Positions 1 through 7,681 of a stretch of DNA of 64,000 nucleotides are shown in pieces. Below the pieces are notes generated by a model. The model was given only the letters and a program-made list of their open reading frames with translations, was not told where the DNA came from and made no database searches. The position numbers were made by a program, and so were the translations under genes. Each line of letters begins with the position of its first letter. The first letter of the stretch is position 1. Source of the DNA: Halomonas denitrificans (GTDB lineage: Bacteria; Pseudomonadota; Gammaproteobacteria; Xanthomonadales; Wenzhouxiangellaceae); assembly GCA_019800895.1 (NCBI GenBank), contig JAHVKF010000001.1, forward strand, positions 868,001-932,000, in the 5' to 3' direction.

Positions 1-150
1 GATGCGGTCGCCGGACACCAGGCCCCGGATCAGCAGCGCGAGGATCAGAAGGAACAGCACGTTGAACACGAACATGCGGAGCGCGGTCACGCCGCCCCAG
101 AAGCCGGTCCAGATGCGCACGAGGAAATTCGGTCGTCGTTCGGTCGTCAT
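1..150 (-). CDS. sppA: Signal peptide peptidase SppA, N-terminal fragment
   Basis: Only the first 50 residues lie inside the window; the gene runs off the left edge. The reading begins MTTERRPNFLVRIWTGFW, followed by a hydrophobic stretch (about residues 27-44, rich in F, V and L) and then a charged RGLVSGDR segment. This short basic-aromatic leader followed by one membrane anchor is what the 67-kDa-type SppA proteins of Xanthomonas-like bacteria carry. In that family the protein sits in the inner membrane and degrades cleaved signal peptides with a Ser/Lys dyad in the periplasm. The catalytic domain is not visible here, so the call rests on the leader alone. Confidence 0.55.
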   Translation of the reverse strand, partial: MTTERRPNFLVRIWTGFWGGVTALRMFVFNVLFLLILALLIRGLVSGDRI

Positions 151-302
151 TGAAACCTTTCCCGGTCGGAAGAAAATCGAGCCGCGCAAGGATCGCACGG
201 CCCGGTCATGGAAGAATCGTGACCGGATTGTTTCAGCCGGGCCCTGCGACCGCAAGGGCCAGAAGTCAGGGCGCGCGGCGCGGCCTGCAGCCGCGGCGAA
301 AC

Positions 303-1811
303 TCAGGCCACGGTGGGCGGATCGGGCGGCCCGGGCGGCGGCGGAGGATTCGGCACCGGCGCCGGCTCCGGCGCATCGGCCAGCACCTTCCGACCGTGCC
401 GGATGTAGGCGCCGGAGGCACGCCAGAAGCGGGTGCCGAGGAGCACCGCCGCGACGCTGAGTCCGGCGACCAGGCCCACCCACATGCCGTGCGGTCCCCA
501 GTCGCGCCAGAAGGTCAGCCAGCAGCCCAGGGTCATGCCCACGCCCCAGTAGGAGACCAGGCTGTAGACCATCGGCCAGCGCGTGTCCTTCAGCCCTCGC
601 AGCGCACCGGCCGAGGCCACCTGCAGGCCGTCGGAGACCTGGAAGATCGCGGCCCACAGGAGCAGGCTCGAGGCCAGCGCGACGACTTCCGCCTCGGCGG
701 TGTACATCCGCGCGATCGGCTCGGCCAGCAGCAGCATCAGCGTGGCCGAGATCGCGCCGTAGGTCCCGGCGATGCCGATGCCGACCAGCCCGGCGCGCCG
801 GGCGCCCTGGCGGTCCCGGCGGCCGACCGCGTTGCCGACCCGCACGGTGATCGCCCCCGACATGCCCAGCGGCACCATGAAGGCCATGGACGCGATATTG
901 ATCGCGACCTGGTGCGCCGCGATCGGCAGCGCGCCCAGCGTGGCGATCAGCAAGGCGGTGGCGATGAACAGGCTGCCCTCGAAGGACACCATGATCCCGA
1001 TCGGAAGACCCACCGCCAGCAGCCCCCGAATCTCGCGCCAGGACGGCGGGCTGAAGCGCTCGAACAGCGCGAAGGGCCGGAAGCGCGGCCGCCATGCGAT
1101 GTAGAGCCCCAGCGCGACGAACTGGACCCAGAACACGATCGCCGTGGCCCAGCCGCAGCCGACCGCACCCATCGGTTCGAAGCCCAGCTTGCCGAACATC
1201 AGCACGTAGTTCAGCGGTACGTTCAGGGCGATGCCCATCACGCCGATGTACATCGTCGGCTTGGTGTCGCCGGTGCCCTCGGCGAAGAAGCGCAGCACCA
1301 GCTGCCCGGTCAGCGCCAGCGCGCCCCAGCTGATCGCGTCCAGGTACCCCAGCGCCGTCGCCGCCACCGCGTCGTCGACATCCAGCAGGGCGACCACCCA
1401 GTCCATCTCGCGCATGGCGAAGAACACGAACACGCCCAGCACCAGGGCGATCCAGCCCGCCTGGCGCGTCATCTCCCCGGCCTGGCCCCGACGCCCGGCG
1501 CCGTCGAGCTGCGACACGGCCGGTGACACGGACATCAGCACGCCCAGCGACAGCAGGAAACCGGCCGCCCAGACCGACGACCCGACGGCGATCGCGCCGA
1601 GCGCCACCGTGCCCAGCCGCCCGGCCATCACCGTGTCGACGAAGTTCATGCCGAAGGACGTCAACTGGCCGATGATCAGCGGCGTGGCCAGCAGCAGCGT
1701 ACGGCCGACCTCGTAACGGAGGCCGGTGCCTTCGGGGGCCGGGGGTGAGGGGGTGCTGCGATCCACGGTAGACTTCGATCCGGTCGGCCGGGCAGTGTAG
1801 CCGGTCAGCAC
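303..1811 (-). CDS. MATE family multidrug/cation antiporter
   Basis: The 502-residue protein has about twelve hydrophobic segments. Its first helix region reads LLLATPLIIGQLTSFGMNFVD, followed by TVMAGRLG and a glycine-rich second helix, the classic start of MATE/NorM exporters, which swap Na+ or H+ for cationic drugs across the inner membrane. A second half-repeat begins near residue 250 (LLAVGLPIGIMVSFEGS). Start: GTG at 1811 is preceded by a strong GGGGAGG box about 8 nt upstream; an internal GTG at 1766 would remove a 15-residue extension without obvious function. The C-terminal tail is proline-rich. It is divergent from the acetyltransferase gene to the right. The substrate cannot be told from sequence. 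Confidence 0.85.
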   Translation of the reverse strand: MLTGYTARPTGSKSTVDRSTPSPPAPEGTGLRYEVGRTLLLATPLIIGQLTSFGMNFVDTVMAGRLGTVALGAIAVGSSVWAAGFLLSLGVLMSVSPAVSQLDGAGRRGQAGEMTRQAGWIALVLGVFVFFAMREMDWVVALLDVDDAVAATALGYLDAISWGALALTGQLVLRFFAEGTGDTKPTMYIGVMGIALNVPLNYVLMFGKLGFEPMGAVGCGWATAIVFWVQFVALGLYIAWRPRFRPFALFERFSPPSWREIRGLLAVGLPIGIMVSFEGSLFIATALLIATLGALPIAAHQVAINIASMAFMVPLGMSGAITVRVGNAVGRRDRQGARRAGLVGIGIAGTYGAISATLMLLLAEPIARMYTAEAEVVALASSLLLWAAIFQVSDGLQVASAGALRGLKDTRWPMVYSLVSYWGVGMTLGCWLTFWRDWGPHGMWVGLVAGLSVAAVLLGTRFWRASGAYIRHGRKVLADAPEPAPVPNPPPPPGPPDPPTVA

Positions 1812-1855
1812 ACGGGAGTCCTCCCCTGTACATCGAACGCTGGCAAACCGACCGA

Positions 1856-2371
1856 ATGGCCGCGACCCCGCTCGGGGCGGAGCATCTTGCCGATATCGAC
1901 CGGCTGCACTCCGACCCGCAGGTGATGGCGTTCCTCTCGGCCGATGGGCGGCCGCTTCCCGAGAGCGTTTCGCGGTCTTCGATCGACGACGCGGTCGCCC
2001 ACTGGCAGCAGCACGGCTTCGGCTTCTGGGCCTTCCACGACCGGCAGTCCGGCCGATTTCTCGGGCGCGGCGGCCTGAAGACCTACGTCCTCGACGGGCT
2101 CGACGGCAAGGCGCACACCGGACTCGCCTACGCGATCCGCTCGAGCGAGTGGGGTCGCGGCTTCGCCACGGAGATGGCGTCGGGAATCCTATCCCTTGCC
2201 TTCGGGCCGCTCGCGCAGGCGACCGTGGGCTCCTGGACCCTGCCGTCGAACCGGGCCTCGCAGCGGGTCATGGAAAAGCTGGGTTTCCGCTACCGCCGCG
2301 ACTTCGACTTCGCCGGGCTGACGCACCGCTACTACGACCTCGACCGCGATCACTTCCGAGCCGTCAAATGA
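1856..2371 (+). CDS. GNAT family N-acetyltransferase (RimJ/RimL-like)
   Basis: A 171-residue protein of the Acetyltransf_3 type. The acetyl-CoA loop region reads EWGRGFATEMASGIL (about residues 97-111), and the C-terminal NRASQRVMEKLGF (about 138-150) is the standard RimJ/L signature. Family members move an acetyl group from acetyl-CoA to an amino group; the target here is unknown. No good ribosome site precedes ATG 1856, and the codons just upstream (from CTG 1826) encode LYIERWQTDR, which resembles the usual first beta strand of GNAT proteins, so the true start may lie about 30 nt upstream at a non-ATG codon. It overlaps the next gene by ATGA, suggesting coupled translation. Confidence 0.8.
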   Translation: MAATPLGAEHLADIDRLHSDPQVMAFLSADGRPLPESVSRSSIDDAVAHWQQHGFGFWAFHDRQSGRFLGRGGLKTYVLDGLDGKAHTGLAYAIRSSEWGRGFATEMASGILSLAFGPLAQATVGSWTLPSNRASQRVMEKLGFRYRRDFDFAGLTHRYYDLDRDHFRAVK

Positions 2372-2985
2372 AGCAAACGCCGACGGAGCGCGCGGGATCC
2401 GCGGCTTCGCGGAACTTCAACCTCCTGCCCTTCGCCATCATGGCCGGCGGTTGGCTGGCGCCGATGGCGATGTTCCGGCTGCACGTATGGGGCCCGCTCC
2501 GGCCCTTCGACTACCCTCGGGGCGACCTCATGCCCGGCCCCTGGTTCGTGCTGCTCTCGGTCGGCGCCATCGGGCTCTGGCGGGTCCTGCCCCACGCCTA
2601 CTTTCGTATCCGGCACTTCGAACGTCTCCAGCGACCCCACGACCGACTTGGCATCCGTACGTTCCGGAAATGGGTGCCGGACGGAGACCTGGCGAATCGA
2701 TGGGCGCGTCGATTGGATCCGGGCCACCGCATCATCCGCGACCGTCGCACTGCCGAGGCATTCGTCGATCGGACCATCGACAGCGAGCGCGGCCACGTTG
2801 TCCTTCTTGCTCTTGGCCTGCTCACAGCAGGCCATGCGATAGCGATCGGGTGGACCGGTTGGGCGTTGTTCCTGACCTTCGGCAGCGTGGTGGTCAACGT
2901 CTATCCGATCCTGCTGCAGCGAGCCACGCGCGTTCGTCTCGAAGCGGCGCTGAGCCGCCCGAGTCGCCCACGTTGCAAGTTCTGA
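2368..2985 (+). CDS. CrtO-like (glycosyl-diaponeurosporenoate acyltransferase family) membrane protein
   Basis: A 205-residue membrane protein. Hydrophobic segments lie at about 18-36, 52-70, 150-166 and 168-185. The C-terminal motif FGSVVVNVYPILLQRATRVRL matches the NVYPxxxQRxNRxRL signature of the small membrane proteins annotated as glycosyl-4,4'-diaponeurosporenoate acyltransferase (CrtO). Most such proteins occur where no staphyloxanthin pathway exists, and no carotenoid gene is visible here, so the named reaction should not be assumed. The start overlaps the acetyltransferase stop (ATGA), so the two are probably one transcript. The family is fairly clear; the role is unknown. Confidence 0.6.
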   Translation: MKQTPTERAGSAASRNFNLLPFAIMAGGWLAPMAMFRLHVWGPLRPFDYPRGDLMPGPWFVLLSVGAIGLWRVLPHAYFRIRHFERLQRPHDRLGIRTFRKWVPDGDLANRWARRLDPGHRIIRDRRTAEAFVDRTIDSERGHVVLLALGLLTAGHAIAIGWTGWALFLTFGSVVVNVYPILLQRATRVRLEAALSRPSRPRCKF

Positions 2986-3046
2986 GAGGCCCGGGGAATG
3001 GTTCCGGAGCAAACCGGGGCGCCACGTAACCGCCGGATTCGCGCCC

Positions 3047-3162
3047 CTATGACTTGAGTCTGAACACCCCGTACAACTCCGCGATCCCCAGCGTCACCAT
3101 GTCGTGCTGCTGGAGTTCGGGGGTGTATTCGACGACCGGGTCGGTGCGCAGGGCGAAGCGCC
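3047..3162 (-). pseudogene. Displaced 3'-end fragment of the methyltransferase gene
   Basis: Read on the minus strand, this encodes the last 38 or so residues of the methyltransferase at 4859-6013 (RFALRTDPVVEYTPEL... ending GVFRLKS, then TAG). It has no start and no upstream coding sequence: the match stops abruptly at 3162, next to unrelated DNA. The last codons differ from the intact gene, which ends GVFRLVA, and the shared R and L use different codons (AGA CTC here, AGG TTG there). It therefore looks like the original gene end, displaced when DNA was inserted, rather than a very recent copy. Confidence 0.75.
3060..3162. repeat. 103-bp perfect direct repeat, left copy
   Basis: Base-for-base identical to 4872-4974 in the same orientation, at an offset of 1812 bp. 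Identity ends sharply on both sides (3059 against 4871, and 3163 against 4975). The right copy is the coding 3' part of the methyltransferase gene. Together the copies bound the islet holding the two minus-strand genes at 3328-4604. Confidence 0.95.
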
Positions 3163-3327
3163 CTAAAACAAGGCCGACGATTGACGGATTCGAGTTTTAC
3201 GCGGGTCCATGGATGGAGTGTAGTTTGGACCTTCTTCTCAAGAGTCCACTCGTACCCTAGACAACACGTGACCACCAGATTCGATCGACGACTCGGTGAG
3301 GGGCGTTGCCGCTAGCTAGCAGGAGGC

Positions 3328-3516
3328 CTAAGTAGCTTTTCTTCGCCACCCAGTTAGCAGCCTTCGGCCCTGTGGAGTTCTTTGGAGAAACTCAGCGACT
3401 CCGTATCCGTAAACTCCAAGAAGAACGGCCCAGTAGGCTTCAAGAATATAGAAAAAGGTCATCACGGCCATGACGACCAAAATTGTAAAGACGCTGGTAT
3501 CAGACTTGTCTGCCAT
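3328..3516 (-). CDS. Small single-pass membrane protein of the islet
   Basis: A 62-residue protein with a hydrophobic segment at about residues 9-37 (ILVVMAVMTFFYILEAYWAVLL), long enough for one long or two short membrane passes, and a basic tail ending TGWRRKAT. The start ATG at 3516 has GGAG 7 nt upstream. It lies 107 bp downstream of the secreted Cys-rich protein gene on the same strand, so both may share a transcript. I do not recognise the family. Small basic membrane proteins next to bacteriocin-like genes are often immunity proteins, which is a possibility here by position only. Confidence 0.55.
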   Translation of the reverse strand: MADKSDTSVFTILVVMAVMTFFYILEAYWAVLLGVYGYGVAEFLQRTPQGRRLLTGWRRKAT

Positions 3517-3623
3517 TTGCCAACTCCATATTTAAATTCCGCTTTCTACCCCCAACGGAAAGACGAAAAAATGCGGCCGCGTGAGCGCACCCAGCGACCG
3601 CAATATTAATCGATAATCGGCAG

Positions 3624-4604
3624 CTAGTACATCTGCGTGAACTGGCGGAAGCAGTTGGCGAAATTTTCTGAGTATCCGAGGCCCACGCAGCCCAGGCATG
3701 CAGCAGTCGACCCTGCACATCCCGGCGAAAACCCTCCGCCAACCACGGCCTGACCCAAGCAGCCCAAGGTCGCGCCGCAACTCGTTGCACATGCAATCCC
3801 GAGCGCTGGATCACTACTTAGCACGCCAATGATGGCGCCAGTCGCCCCAAGCGCAAGCATTGCACAGGATTCGAATCCTCGAGTCTGGCCATCCGCAGCC
3901 AATGCTTCTTGCATCATCGCAAAAACGACAGGGATCGCACTAGGCTCGCCATTAGATCGCGCACTCATCAAGGCGCCCGGAACCCTGTGGCCTGAGAGAA
4001 CATCATGTTCATTCGCCAAGCCGACGATTTGCCTTTTGAGCTCGTCAACTGCTTCAACGCTTGCACTGTTGAAAAACGAATTGAAGTCTTCGGCCGGAGC
4101 CAAATAGGGGGTACCAGGAATGATGTCCGAGCGCTCAAACAAGGAGTCTGCGTCCTCGCCAGCCTCGTCACAAACCATGGCGCTCATCGGAATTTGCGCA
4201 TTCGCTGAGAGAGTCTCGGAACGACCTACATCCAGCGACCCGTGGTATCGGGCGCTTAGCTCAAGAACATCAAGTACCGAGCTAATGGTGAGCTCCGCGA
4301 CTCGATCGAGATAGCGAGCACTCAACGCAGAAACGCCATGACCCGAAATGTAGGAGACCTCTGCCAGATCTTTCGCTCCAGCATCGCGGCCCACAAGCCG
4401 AAAATTCCGGCCGTCTGCCGAAGAACAGACTTCCCACTCGCGAATCGATCGAGTGCTCGAAACTGCGGCGGAATGATATGTGCAATGCAACGATTCGATT
4501 TCTGAAGTCACTGAACTTGCCTGTTCAGCGTCAACAGTTTCGCTACTCAGCGCAAGAGCCGCAACAGGCAAAACAAGCAAACCAAAACACCTGATTCCCA
4601 CCAT
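3624..4604 (-). CDS. Secreted protein with Cys/Gly-rich hydrophobic C-terminus (bacteriocin-precursor-like)
   Basis: A 326-residue protein of unrecognised family. Start ATG 4604 is chosen because AAGGAG lies 7 nt upstream (4612-4617) and the product then begins with a clean signal peptide (MVGIRCFGLLVLPVAALALS). The middle part is soluble and acidic. The last 80 residues change character: hydrophobic, glycine/alanine-rich and holding eight cysteines in pairs such as CATSC, CLGC and CAGS. A long N-terminal region followed by a Cys-rich hydrophobic C-terminal peptide recalls halocin C8-type and fulvocin-related bacteriocin precursors, where the C-terminus is the toxin and the N-terminus may give immunity. 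That is architectural resemblance, not demonstrated homology. Base composition is lower in GC than the flanks. Confidence 0.6.
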   Translation of the reverse strand: MVGIRCFGLLVLPVAALALSSETVDAEQASSVTSEIESLHCTYHSAAVSSTRSIREWEVCSSADGRNFRLVGRDAGAKDLAEVSYISGHGVSALSARYLDRVAELTISSVLDVLELSARYHGSLDVGRSETLSANAQIPMSAMVCDEAGEDADSLFERSDIIPGTPYLAPAEDFNSFFNSASVEAVDELKRQIVGLANEHDVLSGHRVPGALMSARSNGEPSAIPVVFAMMQEALAADGQTRGFESCAMLALGATGAIIGVLSSDPALGIACATSCGATLGCLGQAVVGGGFSPGCAGSTAACLGCVGLGYSENFANCFRQFTQMY

Positions 4605-4858
4605 CTCTACACTCCTTTGTTTCGAATGCTTAAGATTGAAAACCGAAGGCGAAACCACGCCTTCGCACAACGCGAGTCCTGCACCAGGACTCAGGCACTA
4701 ATGCCCGATCAGGCTATTGCCATTTGTTGCTTGCGTCATGCGCAAAAGTACGAAAAATGAGTAGGAAATAAACTAGGCGTTGGGTAGGAACTTTTCCTAC
4801 AGCATGAGGCTTAGGAAATCGTGGGAAAGGATCGGACCAGAAACGACCCTGAGGAGAC

Positions 4859-6013
4859 TCACGCGACCAACCTGAACACCCCGTACAACTCCGCGATCCC
4901 CAGCGTCACCATGTCGTGCTGCTGGAGTTCGGGGGTGTATTCGACGACCGGGTCGGTGCGCAGGGCGAAGCGCCAGGGTTCGAAGCCCATGCCTCGCAGT
5001 TCCTGTTCGAAGTCGGGCAGCTTGATCGGGTTGAGCTCCGTGTACCACTGCCAGTACTGCTCGGGCGGGGACTTCTCGCCGGCCCGGTCCATGTAGCGCG
5101 GGGTGCCGGCGAGGACGCGTCGCTGCAGTTCGTCGCGGTCGAGCTTCAGGTGGATCCACGGGTCGTCGAAGAACTCGCCGAGGTGGTTGCCGGCCGAGCC
5201 GTAGAACAGGCCCGGGTGGGCGAAGAACAGGCCGCCGGGGCGCAGCACGCGCTTGATCTCGGCCAGGGTCTGCGCATAGCCGCCGGCAATATGCTCCAGC
5301 GAGCCCCAGGACAGCACGACGTCGAAGCTGTCGTCGTCGAGCTGCAGGTCGTTTCCATCGTCGGAACGGAACTCGATGCGGGATTGCCGGACCAGCTCCG
5401 GCGGCAAATGGTGGTCTTCGCAGATCGCCGGCAGGCGTTCGTAGCCCTTGAAGGGATCGACGGCGACGAAGCGTTTCGGCTGCCTTCGCAGCGCGATGCC
5501 GAGATCGGTGATGCCGTCGCCGCAGCCGACGTCGAGCACGTCGCCCTGCAGCTTGGGGTGGCCGGCGAACATGAGGTCCATGACTACCCGCGCGGCGTGG
5601 TCGAAGTGGCGGTAGAACCAGTTGCTCATGCCCTGCGACCAGCTGAGCTGCTCGATCGGAACGGTGCCCGAATAGCTGCCCAGGCGCCAGCTCGAGGCGT
5701 GCTCGGCCGGGGCGTCGACCTCGAAGGTGACCGGCTCGGCATGGCGTCGGCCGTCGGGGCCGCCGGTCGACGCGATGACGTCGAGCCGGGTGCCGGTCGG
5801 CCAGGCCGGATCGGTCGGTGCTTCGAGCCGGAACCGGCCGCGCGGCAACCACGCCGGGTCGATACCGGCCGCGCCGAGGTGGCGATCCTCGATGCTGCCG
5901 TCCGGCCGGGTGATGCGCAGGTGTGCATCGACATCGAACACGGCCGGTGCGGTGACCTCGAGTGCGACGACGCCGAAGCCTTCGGCGCTTGCGATCAGAC
6001 CCGCCTCGCTCAT
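4859..6013 (-). CDS. Class I SAM-dependent methyltransferase
   Basis: A 384-residue protein. Residues about 150-270 form a Rossmann methyltransferase fold: motif I VLDVGCGDG, the acidic motif II FVAVDPF, and motif IV/post-motif DVVLSWGSLEHI with VLRPGGLFF. The N-terminal 130 residues look like a beta-sandwich extension and were not recognised. The acceptor is unknown; the His-rich C-terminal half (LGEFFDDPWIHLKL) resembles methyltransferases that act on glycan or lipid. Start ATG 6013 lies 7 nt after the aminopeptidase stop, so the two are probably co-transcribed. The 3' end is the duplicated segment that marks the islet edge. Confidence 0.8.
   Translation of the reverse strand: MSEAGLIASAEGFGVVALEVTAPAVFDVDAHLRITRPDGSIEDRHLGAAGIDPAWLPRGRFRLEAPTDPAWPTGTRLDVIASTGGPDGRRHAEPVTFEVDAPAEHASSWRLGSYSGTVPIEQLSWSQGMSNWFYRHFDHAARVVMDLMFAGHPKLQGDVLDVGCGDGITDLGIALRRQPKRFVAVDPFKGYERLPAICEDHHLPPELVRQSRIEFRSDDGNDLQLDDDSFDVVLSWGSLEHIAGGYAQTLAEIKRVLRPGGLFFAHPGLFYGSAGNHLGEFFDDPWIHLKLDRDELQRRVLAGTPRYMDRAGEKSPPEQYWQWYTELNPIKLPDFEQELRGMGFEPWRFALRTDPVVEYTPELQQHDMVTLGIAELYGVFRLVA
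4872..4974. repeat. 103-bp perfect direct repeat, right copy
   Basis: Identical to 3060-3162. This copy is in frame within the intact methyltransferase gene and encodes residues near its C-terminus. The stretch 4859-4871 just outside encodes the last few residues (LVA plus stop) and differs from the corresponding end of the left copy. Confidence 0.95.
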
Positions 6014-6020
6014 CGAGCGA

Positions 6021-7388
6021 TCACCGCCCGTAGGTCCGCTCGAGCCAGGCAATCATCGCGCGCAGCGTCTGCGCCTCGCCGCCGGCCGGTCGGCCCGGCC
6101 GGTCGGACAGGTTCCACGCATAGATGTCCAGGTGCATCCAGTCGACGCCCTCGGGCACGAAGTGGTCCAGGAACAGCGCCGCGGTCAGGCTGCCGCCGTA
6201 GCTGGTGGTGCCGGTGTTCGACAGGTCGGCGATCTTCGGCTGGATCTGCTCCTTGTACGGCGTGTACAGCGGCATGTGCCAGAGTGGATCCTCGACCTCG
6301 AAGGCCAGGTCCTGGATCGCACGCGCCTGCGCATCGTCTCGTGCGTACAACGGCGGCAGGTCCTCGCCCAGGGCGACGCGCGCGGCACCGGTCAGGGTGG
6401 CGAAGTCGATGATGCGCGACGCGCCGTCCTCGCCGGCCAGGGTCAGCGCGTCCGACAGCACGACGCGGCCTTCCGCATCGGTGTTGCCGATCTCGATCGT
6501 CGTGCCGTTGCGCGTCGTGACGATGTCCGACGGGCGGTAGGCATTGCCGGCGATCGCGTTCTCGACCGCCGGGATGTAGACCCGCAGGTGGACCTTGATG
6601 CCGAGCCGCATGATCAGCTCGGCCAGGCCGAGCACGTGCGCCGCACCGCCCATGTCCTTCTTCATCAGGACCATGCCCGAGCCCGGCTTGATGTTGAGGC
6701 CGCCGGAGTCGAAGATCACGCCCTTGCCGACCAGCGCCAGCGAGGGGTGCGACGCGTCGCCCCAGGCCATCTTGATCAGGCGCGGGCCGCGCGACGCCGC
6801 CTGGCCGACCGCGTGGATGGCCGGGAACTCGCGCTCCAGGTCGTCGCCGTGGACGACCTTGAAGGAGGCGCCGTGGGTGCGCGCCAGGGTCTCGGCTTCC
6901 TTCGCCAGTTCGCCCGGGCCGAGGTCGGCGGCCGGGGTGTTGACCAGGTCGCGGACCCGGAACAGGGCGTCGCGAAGAATCTCCAGCCGCCCGATCCTGT
7001 TGCCGGGCACGACCAGCGCGGCGCACGGTCGATCGCCCTTCTTGTAGCGGTCGAAGCGATAGTGGCCCAGGGCCCAGCCGACGGCCAGGTCGTCGAGCGC
7101 GTCGTCGCCTGCCTCGGCCGTGGCGCCGTCGACCCCGTAGTCTCCTTCGGGCAGCTGCGCCGGCAGACCGGCCAGCGTCCACACCCGCCCCTGCTGCGGG
7201 CGACCGACCAGCACGCGCGCCAGCCTGCCGTCGCCGTCGGGCACCTGGAGGACCGTGCCGGGCTTGCCGGTGTAGCCCGTGGCCTCGATCCAGGACCGGG
7301 TCAGGCCGTCGCCGACGGAGGCGAGCGAGTCGGGGGCGACGAGTGAGATCGGGATGACGCGATCGGCGTCGGATGCGCTACGGAACAT
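6021..7388 (-). CDS. Leucyl aminopeptidase family protein (M17)
   Basis: A 455-residue cytosolic metallo-aminopeptidase. The hallmark NTDAEGR (IGNTDAEGRVVLSDAL) is present together with the upstream metal-ligand segment GLNIKPGSGMVLMKKDMGG and the C-terminal SYGGSLTAALFL. Family enzymes use two divalent metals to release N-terminal residues during peptide turnover. Length is at the short end, as in the PepB-like branch. Start ATG 7388 (MFRSASDADRVIPI) is preferred to GTG/ATG codons upstream, which add a low-complexity leader. It is upstream of, and nearly touching, the methyltransferase gene. Confidence 0.88.
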   Translation of the reverse strand: MFRSASDADRVIPISLVAPDSLASVGDGLTRSWIEATGYTGKPGTVLQVPDGDGRLARVLVGRPQQGRVWTLAGLPAQLPEGDYGVDGATAEAGDDALDDLAVGWALGHYRFDRYKKGDRPCAALVVPGNRIGRLEILRDALFRVRDLVNTPAADLGPGELAKEAETLARTHGASFKVVHGDDLEREFPAIHAVGQAASRGPRLIKMAWGDASHPSLALVGKGVIFDSGGLNIKPGSGMVLMKKDMGGAAHVLGLAELIMRLGIKVHLRVYIPAVENAIAGNAYRPSDIVTTRNGTTIEIGNTDAEGRVVLSDALTLAGEDGASRIIDFATLTGAARVALGEDLPPLYARDDAQARAIQDLAFEVEDPLWHMPLYTPYKEQIQPKIADLSNTGTTSYGGSLTAALFLDHFVPEGVDWMHLDIYAWNLSDRPGRPAGGEAQTLRAMIAWLERTYGR

Positions 7389-7534
7389 GACGTTTCGCGG
7401 GTTCGGGGAAGCCCGCAAGGATAGCGCACCGGGCGGAAACGAGGGACGTCGGGCAGGGGAAAGGGATTGGGGGGAAGGAGCCGGTGGTCACGGGCGAGGG
7501 GGATCGTCCACACCGGCGCATTGATGACGATACG

Positions 7535-7563
7535 GAAACGACCCGCCGAGGGCGGGCCGTTTC
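7535..7563 (-). terminator. Hairpin downstream of pckG
   Basis: Inverted repeat: GAAACG-A-CCCGCC, loop GAG, GGCGGG-C-CGTTTC, giving a 6+6 bp stem with one mismatch. It stands about 120 bp after the pckG stop in the 293-bp gap before the aminopeptidase gene. The run of T after the stem is poor, so termination may be partial or Rho-assisted. Nothing else is evident in this gap. Confidence 0.45.
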
Positions 7564-7681
7564 GATGGAGCCGGGCGGTTCGGAATCCGCCGGAATGACG
7601 GCGCGGAGGGCCGGGAGCGGCAGAGACTCGGCCTGACCGCGCTCTACTCGTCCCTGGCCCCTCGTCCCTGTCCCCCGCCGT

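Larger units (their letters stand above)
2986..3327. other. Intergenic stretch with the repeat and islet left edge
   Basis: No complete gene is visible. Positions 2986-3046 are ordinary GC-rich spacer after the CrtO-like gene. Positions 3047-3162 hold the displaced methyltransferase 3' end. Positions 3163-3327 are less GC-rich, contain no recognisable gene, integrase site or tRNA, and lead into the islet. Confidence 0.6.
3060..4974. mobile_element. Small genomic islet bounded by direct repeats
   Basis: About 1.7 kb of unique, visibly less GC-rich DNA (3163-4871) sits between two identical 103-bp repeats that correspond to the 3' end of a chromosomal gene. This is the arrangement left when an element enters the 3' end of a gene by recombination and supplies a replacement gene end. 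It carries a 62-residue membrane protein and a secreted Cys-rich protein, both on the minus strand. There is no integrase, transposase or terminal inverted repeat, so the mechanism could equally be homologous exchange with a related strain. The name mobile element is provisional. Confidence 0.5.

Noticed and set aside
3054-3260. Possible small plus-strand gene over the left repeat
   Set aside because: It is the complement of the methyltransferase 3' end continuing into spacer; no ribosome site or known match.
3163-4871. Transposon or prophage remnant
   Set aside because: No transposase, integrase, phage gene or terminal inverted repeats; only the long direct repeat and two small genes.
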